In this document: positions 23,811 to 34,015 of the stretch, piece after piece
How positions within the stretch are numbered: position 1 is the first letter of the stretch
Layout of the letters: each line of letters opens with the position of its first letter
Assembly: GCA_905178155.1 (NCBI GenBank)
Contig: CAJINV010000011.1
Span: 307,914 to 371,913, forward strand
DNA length: 64,000 nt
From: Amoebophrya sp. A120
Lineage: Eukaryota; Sar; Dinophyceae; Syndiniales; Amoebophryaceae
Direction: 5' to 3'
Notes under the pieces: model-generated
What the model saw: only the letters and a program-made list of their open reading frames with translations
Told to the model about the DNA's origin: nothing
Database searches by the model: none
Program-made: the position numbers and the translations under genes

Positions 23811-26800
23811 TCAAGAACATTTATTCATTTCCTGGAGCCTCTTAGAAGTTTCTATGCCACGGAGGTCTGGAGCCTCTTCGTGTCTGAACTCCTCCTTTGG
23901 CCACGCCAATGTCGTGTCTCCGAACTCGGCCGTTGCGCAGTCCACGAAGTGCGCGTGGTCCCGGTGCGGCCGCACGCTCCCGAAACCCTGCAGCGGATTC
24001 CGGCCGAAGACCTCCAACAGCGTTTCCACTTCTTCCGTGGAGTTCAGGTGGTCAAATCCCTTCAGCGTGTTCTTGTCGAGAGAGCTGGTGCTGCGTAGAC
24101 TACTCAAAGCCGCCTCCCGGGCGGACATTTCGACAGTAGCAGCACTGGTTGTGTCCTCCTCCTCTTCCCCTGGTGGTGCATGTTTCCCGTATCCCGCACA
24201 CGGCCTCGCGCCCGCACAGGAGCGAAACAACGTGCATGTTTTGGAAGCTGCACGACGACCTTGCGACGTCGAGTGCTCCATAATAGTTGGAGTTGTTGCG
24301 CTGGTGTCCTCCTCCCCTTGAACAAGTAGATCATGCTCCTTCAAATGCAGGCAGCGGCATTTCTCCGCTGAAAAACTTAGGTCCGCGCACCCCTGCCAAC
24401 AGAGCTGCATCAATGATGGAATTAGCTGGTAAAGCCGCGGTGTCTTCGGCCTCCACGTAGCAGCGTCCTGGTCGGCGACGCTAAACTGGAAGCTCGCTTT
24501 GGCTCTTTTCGCCAGCATGTCCTCGTTCACCTGCAGGCGCCACTTGCGGTGCTGGCTGCGGATCGCAGACAAGTCGATTACGAGAACACAGGTTCTTACT
24601 GCTCCTGCCTTCGTCGCAGCAGTGTCGCTGTTTTCACCAACCGAATTGGAATTGCAGCTTTCCTGAATTTTCTTCTCCCTTTCCAGGTCCTGGAAGGCTC
24701 CGGGCGGGACCCACGTTTGGTCTATTACCAGGGAAAAAAGCCGCTTCGCAAAACTAGTAAAGGCGTCGGCCGAAGATAATTGTTCTTGGGAAGAAGAAGA
24801 TGAAACGAATTTTGTCACCGGCGCACCGACGGTTACCCGGGCGAAGCGGATCCTTTCCTCATCCTCAGCAGTGCTATCTCGGTCGTACGGTACGGCAACC
24901 GGAACTGGATGTTCTTCTCGAGCAGTAGAAGCAGTGCGTTCTACTTTCAGTAGACTGTTATTGTCGTTGTTCTCAAAAAACTCTAGTTTTACGTCGGCTA
25001 TCGCGTCAGACATCGTCTCCGACCACTGCGCGTGCAGAAACCACACAAACGGCAAACTCCGCCCCAGCTCCTGCTCATACTTTAGGTGTAGCGTATCGGC
25101 GTCGTGGCCTTTCATGATCTGCGCGTTTGTTCTCGTCGCTTTCGCAATCAGTTTTTGATTATCTGCAACATTTTCGCCAGAACTATCGCCGGCACTTCCA
25201 TTCCCGACGATTTTTTCCGCGACCTGGCCCGGCAAGAGCTGTCTCTGCTGTCCCCTGTGCTCGTCTTTGAGTTCTTCCGCGGTCGTAACCCGTGGCTATG
25301 AACTGCAGAAGTATCTTCGTACTCGATCTCGAACTCGTATATATAAATGCATTACAGATTTCCTCAGCATGAGAAATTAAATTTGTAAATGCTGCTTTAC
25401 CTTGAGAAAAAGATTTTTAATGCATGACTGCAATACAACGAGTACGATACTTTTGCACAGGATAGTGGCGCGGTGCTGACGATGTCCCCAAACCCATTCG
25501 CGTCGCAGAAGTCCAGCAGCTCTGTGCCCGCTTTCGCGTCGGTCCGGCGGTAAATCCGGTGTTGCGCGTCCGCGTTGATTTCGGCGGATACGACAGGAAG
25601 GGTGTTATACTCAATGCGCATCTTCTTCAAAAGCTCCCTTGCCCCCTGCGCGACCTCGTGATCGTGCCCTTCGGTGTCTGTTTTCAGCAGGCAAAGGTTT
25701 TGCACGGGGAAATGAAACGGATTCTTGTTGAGGGTCGTGCCTGTGGTACTGTCCAATGAAGTTGATCTTCTTCTTGCACTGAGTACCATCGGGTAGTTCT
25801 CGTCGTCGTCCCGTGCAGTTTCATTCATTTTGGTCCCGTAAACTACCGCCGCTAGCCGCTGGATTTCTTGCCCTTTGTAGTTGTTGGTATGATCCTTCGT
25901 CCCTACTGTACCATCCTCTGCCAGAACGTGACTCTTGTCACTTTTCGACCCTGCGGTGTTCACAATCTCGTCCAAGGTGCGCAAAGGGACATCGTCAAAA
26001 TCAGTCCGCTGCTGGTCGTCCGTGACGTTTAGTGGTGTATGCATTGCAAAAGCATCGCACTAGTACGTATCGCAATACAAATTTTTAGCGCAAGAGCATC
26101 ACAAATGCAAATGCAATCTGTAATGCTGATTAAGCTACAGGAGAAACATTTGTCATGCTTGATTGCGATTGCTACGAGCACGACACTTTTACACAGGATA
26201 TTGTGCCTTGGAGAACAAGCCACCCAGCTCGGTGTCCTGGTGTGGCACGGAGAACACCAGCTTTTCCTCCGCACTCTGCTCTGCAAGCTCGTAGGAAGTT
26301 GCCGCCGCCTGAAACAGCTTGACCTGGTGCTCCAGATGGTTGGCCTTGATGCTCCCGCCCGTGAACGCCGTGTTCCAGTGCACAGGCTCCACGGCAACGA
26401 CCTGGTACCCGGTCCCCCGCTTCTTCTGTCGGTCGAAAGCGGTCGCCGGGAAGAAGGTAGTGCTGGTACTGGCACTAGAAGAATTAGAATCTGAGTCACC
26501 AGTTTTAATATTCCTCAAGGCGGTATGAATATGAGCTTCATCTGGTGGCCTGTCGTCGGCTTTTAGTTGTACAGCAGGTGTTACAGAAGTACTTCTGCTC
26601 GTCTGCCGCGACGTGCTCTCGGTACTAAACGGAAGATCAGATGAATCGACCCACTTTCTCGCCAACGAGAACAATCCGCTAGAACGACAAGTCGTGCTTC
26701 GTTCTTCCAGAGTAGAAGACCCCGATGAAACCTTGTAAACATCTTCCGTCAAGAACGGGTGCACGAAAATCCCGCTCATGCGGCCGTCTCCGTTGCTAGC

Positions 26801-28713
26801 CTCCGGAAGCATCTTTTCGAGCAGCAAGTGGGGGTTTGGGTTTCTTGCAGCTTTCGCCCCATCTTGTAGTTGTTCCGCGGCACCTTTCGCATCTTCGCTT
26901 CTCGTTTCAGAGGACGCCGGCGTACTTGAAGAAGATGTTCCTCCACCGCCTTCGTCCCGAATCTCGTCGACACGACTTACCGCACTGCTCGGCAGCCACC
27001 GCTCCAGCACGGGAATGTAGATGGTCTGCGCCAATTCCGGTGCCGGAATGCCCGAGTAAGCTCCTGGCCGACCGATGAACGTCGTTTCGATCTCGGCCAA
27101 CTGCGCCGCCCCGTGAAACAGCATGGGCTCCCACTCGAAGGCCTCGCTGGACCGGCGCGCCGTGGCCAGTCGCATGCTACAGGCCCCGTAGTTCGCCCCC
27201 ACGTCAATGGCGGCTTCGCACTCGTTCTTTGTTTTCGCCAGAGCCCCTGCAGAGTCGTTTTGCTTTTGTCTTTTCTCCCGATCCCGCTTTGTTACGACAT
27301 CCAACAATGTTTCGCACTCTGCCCACAGCCCGAAAAGCCGGAACTGCGTGGACATGGTGTTCTCGCTCTCCCAGAAGGGGTTCACGCAGAAGTAAAACTC
27401 GTTGGGCACAATGGGCGCGGTCTTGATCAAGTAGCCGCGTTTTCGGTTATCCGCAGCGTCCCAGGGGCACGTGCCGCGGTGAAAGAGAAGGTCCTGCAGG
27501 ATCTGCAGCAACTGCAGAAAATGGTAAAACAAGTCGTTGCTCGCAAAGGGCGAAATCTCTGCGTCATACTCTGCTGGGTCGATGGGCTCCGACTGCAGAA
27601 TTGCCGAGGAGGTGGTAGGTTTGTTCGTCATGAACTGTTTGTTATTTCTGGTTTTTCTACTCCCATTTTCGTCGAAAAATAAACCCTCGTGCTGCGAGAA
27701 GAACATGTGCTCGTCCATGCTCTCCCTCTCGACATCGCGCCCCTTGATGCCCACCGCCCGCGTGATGAACCGCCACTCCCCGTCGTCTTCGAAAAAGTAC
27801 TTTGCATTGCAAAAGCATCGTAGATCTACGTACACGTAGTAATTGCACTTGCAGTCATGCATAATTAGAAATCTTGTAGTTCCCAAGGTACATTGTCAGC
27901 ATGACAGATTCCCTTTGTCTTCGTGCTGGGGAAATTTGTCATGCGATTTCTACGAAAACTACGATAGTACTTTTGCCATGCATAAGTGCGGGGTGCCGTC
28001 CCCGTCAAACTGCAAGCTTTCCAGCACTTTGGGGGGGTCCTTGAACTTGTTCCACGGCTTGTATCCCTCGGCGTAGACGCCGGGACGGAATACGGACGCG
28101 TGCTTGTAAGCCCTCTCGGTCGACGAAGAGGAACTGCTGTGCTCCTGTGCGGGCTATGCATTTCAAAGGTATCATACTATGAAAATCGCATTCGCATTCT
28201 TCCTTTTGCAATTTGGCACAGCATGACAAATGCAACCTCTGTTACGGATTTACCTTTAGCAAAGAGATTTGTCATGCCGGACCTTGGTTGCGATGAGTAC
28301 ATAGTAAGATAAAGTAATTTTGCACTGCATACGGGCGTGGCTGTGCCGCTTGAGTAATCCTCTACTTCTGCCGCATCGAACATCTTCTCTTTTCTCGCAA
28401 AGTAGCGGTCCCAGCTTATCCTCGGAAAAATGCTCTTTGTCGTCACAGCACACACAACGTCATGTCTTCTGAGGCCGTGGTAGCCACAGGCAAACACGAC
28501 TTACTTGGGTGGCGGATTTTTTCGCAGTAAAAACCGCCAAAGTGGATAACAACTGCGGCACCTTACTGCCCCGGCTGCTAGTACAAGCCAGTACAAGAAA
28601 ACGAGGCAGAAAATACGCGAAAAAAACGCGCATTTTCCATTTTTCTCCCGAATCCGTGTATTTAGCAAGGCAATTCTGACTACCCTACCAAGAGCTTTCC
28701 CCCTCTTGTCCAT
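23811..28713 (-). CDS. Membrane-anchored FkbM-type methyltransferase, 1384 aa
   Basis: Six exons: 28713-28505, 28468-28332, 28154-27985, 27800-26201, 26037-25465, 25296-23811. Summed with one 5-bp repeat removed at each of four introners they give 1385 codons with stop. ATG at 28713. A signal anchor (RIFCLVFLYWLVLAAGAV) at about residues 32-49 suggests a Golgi/ER type II protein. The SAM-binding motif AAIDVGANYG lies at about residue 370 with FEWEP after it. The second half of the fold is in the 26037-25465 exon: VPLRTLDEIV (about 718), LLKTDTEGHDHEVAQGA (about 805) and LPVVSAEI. This order is characteristic of FkbM / Methyltransf_21 domains, which O-methylate sugars or other small groups using S-adenosylmethionine. 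A low-complexity insert separates the two halves. The last exon adds about 490 residues with no domain I recognise. The substrate is unknown. Confidence 0.88.
25297..25464. mobile_element. Introner, family 1, reverse core orientation
   Basis: Ends TATGAACTGCAGAAGTATC and TACGATACTTTTGCACAGGATA. Perfect flanking repeat GTGGC. The core reads as the reverse complement of most family 1 copies (CTTGAGAAAAAGATTTTT). Confidence 0.96.
26038..26200. mobile_element. Introner, family 1, in the methyltransferase gene
   Basis: Ends TATGCATTGCAAAAGCATCG and CACGACACTTTTACACAGGATA. Flanking repeat TGGTG/TTGTG. It sits between the two halves of the FkbM domain. Confidence 0.94.
27801..27984. mobile_element. 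Introner, family 1, in the methyltransferase gene
   Basis: Ends TTTGCATTGCAAAAGCATCG and TAGTACTTTTGCCATGCATA; the terminal TAT has become TTT at the left. Flanking repeat AGTAC/AGTGC. Removal restores the frame into FFEDDGEW. Confidence 0.93.
28155..28331. mobile_element. Introner, family 1, reverse core orientation
   Basis: Ends TATGCATTTCAAAGGTATC and AAGTAATTTTGCACTGCATA. Perfect flanking repeat CGGGC. The core is in the opposite orientation to most copies. Confidence 0.95.
28469..28504 (-). other. Candidate 36-nt GT-AG mini-intron
   Basis: On the minus strand, GTAAGT follows NPPPK-coding sequence and is read as a stop unless removed. CTCAG comes 36 bases later. Removal joins the signal-anchor exon in frame to the next exon and makes the whole methyltransferase a multiple of three. 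Confidence 0.7.
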
Positions 28714-29330
28714 TCCTCTACCTTCGGGTTCTGTGGTCCATCATCTCCAAAGACCCCCGCCAGGCTCCCGCGGGGGAGTGGCGGGGGGTGCAGGCCGGCG
28801 AAGCGCCGGGCTCTGCAGTACTAGGATGATGATGATCGCGGCGGCCCATTGATTCCGCAAGTATAAAAAAGAAGGAGGGGAAAAATTTTTTGGGTTTCGC
28901 AAAAGTAAAAAAGCCAGAGCAAGGCGATGGAAGGGATTGGCTGCGGTACCAAGCTGGGGATGGAAACGCGTCGCGGATCTTCGTCATCGCAGGGCGCTAC
29001 TTGAAAAATTGCATGTAGCCGGCACCCAGAGCTGTGGGCGCTATGGCGACAAAATGCTACTCTTCCCCCTGTGATAAACCTGACCGTTTCGTCCGCGTTT
29101 TGTCGGGCGGGAAAAAACGGTGTATAGTGTAAGCGTCTTGATTCTATTGCAGTGACAGCATGACAAATTTGCTCTGAACGACAGAGAAAACCTGTCATGC
29201 ACAGCTAGTTCGTGAAAACACACAGGAGAAAGCTGGGGCTCATGGCTGGCCAGCATGACAGGCATGACTTTGAGGCACGGCGTGCCCCAAAGTCACGCCT
29301 GTCACACTTTGCATTTTTACAGACTTTGAC
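28714..29330. other. Spacer with a palindrome
   Basis: Lies between the methyltransferase ATG and the stop of the upstream secretory gene. It holds the palindrome at 29256-29304 and otherwise no gene. Confidence 0.5.
29256..29304. repeat. Long imperfect palindrome just 3' of a stop codon
   Basis: Left arm TGACAGGCATGACTTTGAGG continues to CACG at the centre near 29280. The right arm mirrors it with two mismatches. It begins 27 bp beyond the stop at 29331, so it would fold in the 3' UTR of that gene. Confidence 0.88.
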
Positions 29331-32300
29331 TTACACATACACAGTTCTGTTCTTGCATACGTTTTCTATGAAGTACACACTTGTGCTGGCGGTCGCGCCG
29401 CGCCGCACGATGTGCTGCCCACCCAGCGCCAGGTACTGGAAGAACATGCTGTTGGACGCCGCCTCATCAGTCTTACTCGAGCTTACTACCTTGATGCCGA
29501 AGTACTCCGCGTAGTGATGCACTATCTTCCGGTACGTCTGCCTAATGATGCGCAAGATGCGGCGGGGCACGACCATATCCTATGTAAAAACGTACCCACC
29601 CCATAGTCAAGATGGGGAATCGGCTAGACAAATCCACAAGCTTTGGCTGTTTCGCATGACAAATTTGGACGCGTAGCGTAGTACTGTTTGAGCTAGTTCA
29701 CCAGCATTACAGATCTAGTCTCTCATGCTGATTGGAGCATGACAAATTTCAATACACCATTAGAAAATGCTTCTCATGGGGCTCCGCATGAGAAACATTT
29801 GAAGCATGCCGATTTGCATGACAACTATGGTGTGGGTACGTTTTTACTCAGGATAGACCAGGCGCCGATTTGGGTCGTACACGACTTCTATCCTGTGCAA
29901 AAGTATCGCACTCGTATTAATGGCATTTATGCATTACAAATCTTTTTCCCAAGCTAAATCAGCATTACAAATTCAATTTGTAATGCTGGGCTAGTTTGTA
30001 ATGCACTTAATACTAGTACGATGCTTTTGCATTGCATAACTTCCAAGCGGCGGAGAGCCTCGTTTTCCTGCATCTGCAGCAAGAGCTTTGCCAATGCGGA
30101 CAGCACCTTGGCGTTTTGCAGCACAATTTTTTGACGACCCTGGTGGAATTTTTCATCAGTCCCTTCACTTTGCCCTCCCTGCTCCAGCTTCTCCACGCGG
30201 TCGGCGATTGGCCAGTCCTCGCGGTTCTTCACAGCGCCACCTCGCTGCATCTTCTCGTCGCGCAGCCGCAGGACCGCCTCCACCTCGTTTGGCACTGTGT
30301 AGGTCTGGTCGCGCGCCCACTCCAGGAACACCTTCTCCCCGGCTACCAGCGCGGCCGTCTCGGCGCCCCGATCGGGCAGCCGCCACGGCGCCTGGGCGAT
30401 CCACCCGAACAGGGGCCATGTGCTGGACAGCACTTGCTCGATAAAAACCAGGGCCATCTTCGTGTTCATGTCGCTTTTAGTTCCTGCAGATGTTTGGTGC
30501 AGCCTAGTGGAAATGGTCCGGGACGTCGAAGAGCGTGGAGCCGACGTAGCAGCTGCAGGTGATTTTGAAGTTCCTATGTCAACATTCTGTTCTTCCTGAT
30601 GGACCACCTCTTCTCCAGCCCCTCCCGTAGAACTGGTCCTCTGAAAGACCACGAAATTGTCCAGAACATATAGGACCCGCTTCCACCGCGTCTCGAATCG
30701 CCGAAGGTTCAGGAACTGCGGCTGCGCCCGCAGGTCCACGGTCGAGCGCCCGACCTGGCCGGTGACGATACGTGCGAAGAACTCCTGCTTCACATGGTGC
30801 CGAAAGTAGTGGAATTTGGGCTTCAATCGCAAGCCCGGGAACGCGCGGTGGAACCCCGGCATCAAGCCGCCCACCAGCTTGTGCGAGTGGTAATCAGAAT
30901 CGTCAAAAGGAATCAATGGCGTGGCACTAGCAGGGGGACGAGTTGTTCTTTCATCCCTGTGCAACTTCTCGTCGTGTGCACGGGCTGCAGGAGTTTCTTG
31001 ATCGTATACTACTTTGTTCTCCTGCTGCTCCTGTGGTCTTAGAATCCTTTCGAACATGTTTTTCCCGAATTCGCGATCCGCCAGCCCGGGTCCGTCGTGT
31101 CCATTATCGTGCCGGTCGTACACCGCAGTCACCCACTTGGCTTCGGCGTCGTGTGCGTCGCGGACCGGCTTTGGTTGCTGTCTGTCGGCGAAGATCTGGT
31201 CGCGCGTGCGCGCCAGCGGCGAAAACCTGGTCACCCGCTGGTAGATAATTCGCTCTATAGGCTGCAAAAGTATCAGATTCGTCTCGTGTGAAAATTGGAA
31301 TTGCAGTACTAGCAGTTCTGCATGACAAATATCTTTCAAAGTAACCTGAATAAATAGCATTACACATTTTACAAATTCCACTTCTTTCTTCCTCCCCAAA
31401 ATGATCTATTGTTATGCAATTCCTACTTGCGCCGCGAAGATGCTTTTGCAAAAATGCATACGCTCCGTCTCGTTCTGAAACAGCTCCGACGGCGGCGGGT
31501 GCGGGGCCTCCCCAGCACGGGTCTTGAAGCTGCGGATGTAGGCCTCGTGATTTCGGTATTTGTTTACTTGTGGACGAGGGTCTCCTGCTTGCGGTCTTGT
31601 CGACAAAGCGCGTGACGTTCTTGTAGTACCAGATGCGGCTAATACACCAGTACTCACACTCTGGGTCACGTTCCTGCCGCCCGCCCCCCGGCTTTGTATC
31701 AACTGCAAAAGTGTCTGGGTCTGGAAGATTGCAACTTGTCATGCTGTTTTTGGACTCTAGAAAAATTTGTACTGCATGACCAGCAAGAGGGGTGCAGTTT
31801 GTGCTACACGGACAGGGCATTTCTCATGCGGAAGGTGCAGCAGGAAGGGGTTCTATAAATCTGTGATGCTAGGGCATACATCACAGACAATCATGGGTCA
31901 GGGTCACGAGAAATATGCATGACAAACCTTGCATTATTCCAGACCCAGACATTTTTGCATTTGATACTTTGCTCTAGCCTCCGAATCTGCATGCGGTAGT
32001 CTTCGAGCAGTGGCACGGGCAGTTTATTCTGTGCAAAAGTATCCGATACTCGTACTGTATTGCTTTTACGCATTACAGATCTTTTTCTTAAGGCGAATCC
32101 GCATCACAAATTTAATTTGTCATGCTGAGCTAATTTGTATTGCAATTTATACTAGTGCGATACTTTTGCACAGGATCCAGCTCCTGGCTCTGCAGCTTTT
32201 CCGAGTTCAGGGCCAGAAAGAAGGCCGTGGAAAACAAATCCAGCCGCTCCATGCGGATCTCCTGCTCGATGGTCAGCTCCTGGAAAGCCTGCATCAACAA

Positions 32301-33369
32301 AGCCATCAGTTCGACGGCCAGGCAGTCCTCCGACAGCGCTTGCGGACGAGAGAGCAGCGTGTTCAGCCGGTCATAGGCGTTGCGGATCTGCCCACTGACG
32401 TCGCCCGCGAGATTTTCACCTGAGTCGTTTTTTTGTGCTGTAGTTTCGTGATCAAGTGTCGAGTCGGAAATGATAGGAAGATATGAGATTTTTTGCAATT
32501 CCGCTTATATGCTTACTTACACAGCAGGTCTTTCCACGTACGGCACGCGACCTTCACAGACATTGTGAGGAACTACAGGAACAGCCTGTAATAGAACAAT
32601 TATGCATGACAACTGAAGAATACTTATCAACAAAAAAATGTGCGTCAGCAGTGCCGCCTAAAAATTGCTTTATCGCAAATCACACGAGGACATCAAAAGA
32701 AAGTACCTTAGGCTAAATGTTACCGGTGAAGAAGCCGCTGGCGAGCCGGTCTTGCAGCAGGTCCCAGGGTGGCACCAGGGCTCGTGCCCGCAACACGCTG
32801 GAGTAGTGCGGCATAAGACTGTATCAAATGCAAAAATGTCTGGGTCTGGAAGGATGCAAGGTTTGTCATGCACACTTTGCATGACTCCTGAAGTCTGTGA
32901 CGCATGCTCTAGCATCACAGATTTTGTGAGGGCTTATTGATGCCTATACCGCATGAGAAATGCCCTTTCGCCGTTGCAAAAACTGGACCTCTTTTGCTGT
33001 TCACGCAATACAGATTTTTGTAGAATCCAAATTCAGCATCACAAGTTGCACCCTTCCAGACCCAGACACTTTTGCATTTGATAGACTGCGGCCCTGCGCG
33101 ACGAACCAGAACACCTCCCGGAGCCGGCGCATGTGGTACAGCTTCGTGCTGGGGATCCAACTGTGCTTGTACCCGTCCGGCATGCCCACAACGAGATTGC
33201 GAATCTCCTCCCGGAGCTGCCGCACCGCGTTCGTTTCGTGGTGGCAAATGTAGTTGCCCGTGTAGTGTGCCTGGTAGAACCGGGCACGGACGAAAAGGAC
33301 GGGTGCAGTAGTGGTCCACGCTGCAAACAACCCTGCAAGCATAACGGGGAGAAGAAACGACCGCGACAT
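29331..33369 (-). CDS. Secretory protein of unknown function, about 9 exons
   Basis: Exons: 33369-33084, 32821-32724, about 32572-32521, about 32440-32178, 32024-31967, 31696-31461, 31255-30039, 29888-29856, 29575-29331 (TAA). ATG at 33369 starts a signal peptide (MSRSFLLPVMLAGLFAAW...). Phases agree at all introner junctions. The large exon contains KLVGGLMPGFHRAFPGL, FHYFRHHVKQEFFARIV and WRLPDRGAETAALVAGE. The C-terminus includes RRILRIIRQTYRKIVHHYAE. Two non-introner introns (between 32724 and about 32440) have GT donors at 32723 and 32520, but their acceptors are not certain. There is no domain I recognise and no membrane span after the signal. Its likely place is the secretory pathway or outside the cell; beyond that no function is claimed. 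Its neighbours, the FkbM enzyme and the kinase-like protein, also enter the secretory pathway. Confidence 0.78.
29576..29855. mobile_element. Introner, family 4, in the secretory gene
   Basis: Ends TATCCTATGTAAAAACGTAC and GTACGTTTTTACTCAGGATA. Perfect flanking repeat GACCA. Confidence 0.96.
29889..30038. mobile_element. Introner, family 1, in the secretory gene
   Basis: Ends TATCCTGTGCAAAAGTATCG and CGATGCTTTTGCATTGCATA. Perfect flanking repeat ACTTC. Confidence 0.96.
31256..31460. mobile_element. Introner, family 1, diverged, in the secretory gene
   Basis: Ends TATAGGCTGCAAAAGTATC and GATGCTTTTGCAAAAATGCATA. Perfect flanking repeat CGCTC; frame restored (NETER to IIYQR). Confidence 0.95.
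31697..31966. mobile_element. Introner, family 2, in the secretory gene
   Basis: Ends TATCAACTGCAAAAGTGTCT and AGACATTTTTGCATTTGATA, with GGGTCTGG/CCAGACCC inside. Perfect flanking repeat CTTTG. Confidence 0.96.
32025..32177. mobile_element. Introner, family 1, in the secretory gene
   Basis: Ends TATTCTGTGCAAAAGTATCC and CGATACTTTTGCACAGGATC; the right terminal A has become C. Flanking repeat CAGTT/CAGCT. Confidence 0.94.
32822..33083. mobile_element. Introner, family 2, in the secretory gene
   Basis: Ends TATCAAATGCAAAAATGTCT and AGACACTTTTGCATTTGATA. Perfect flanking repeat GACTG. Confidence 0.96.
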
Positions 33370-34015
33370 CCTGGCTGTCTGAAGCTGCCTAAGAGCAGGA
33401 GTACTAGCGAGGAAAAGCTGCACTACCAAGAACTTTGTGCGGGCAAAAGAACTACGACTATGAGAGGTTGATTCTGACTTACGCTTAGGACGAGGCAAAA
33501 ATAATTTGCATAAGTATAAAAGCAATCGAACTGCTGGAAGAACGAGTGTCTGTTTCGACTTACGAATGCTTTATGATTACGACCGAATGAAAAATAATCA
33601 GAAAACGTAAAAACGAAGGCGAACGCGACTGACGTAGAAATAAAGAAAAGAAAAAAAAAGACAAAAAATACGAACACGCGCCCACATTGCGGAAATGAAG
33701 TACAGGAAAAGAAAAGAGAGTTTTACTTCTGCGATCGGAGTACAGATTTCTTTCAACAAGTCTGCTTTTTTTAATCATCCCCATCCATGAAGGACGGACT
33801 GGCGTCTAAATGAAACGAGCTAACCGAGCGAAAAATATTGCGCCCGCTTCTTCTGTTGCGAATCCACTGAGTGTAGTACATGTATCTTCTAAGTACGGTC
33901 CTTGTGGAAGTGCGCAGAAGGAAGATGATGATGAGCATCAACAAACAATCCAGAGCTCCTCCCGCTCTACTCCAGTACAAGCTGATGTACTAGTACCACT
34001 ATATCACACCTTTCA
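33370..34015. other. Spacer between the secretory and oxidoreductase genes
   Basis: AT-rich 5' flank of the secretory gene and 3' flank of the oxidoreductase. GTAAGT in an open stretch near 33488 could mark a 5'-UTR intron. No gene supported. Confidence 0.4.

Noticed and set aside
27207-27682. Plus-strand open frames over the methyltransferase exon
   Set aside because: Antisense shadows; the minus strand carries the FkbM motifs.
29130-29215. Possible degraded introner (CATGACAAATTTG-type words)
   Set aside because: No paired terminal repeats or target duplication could be found.
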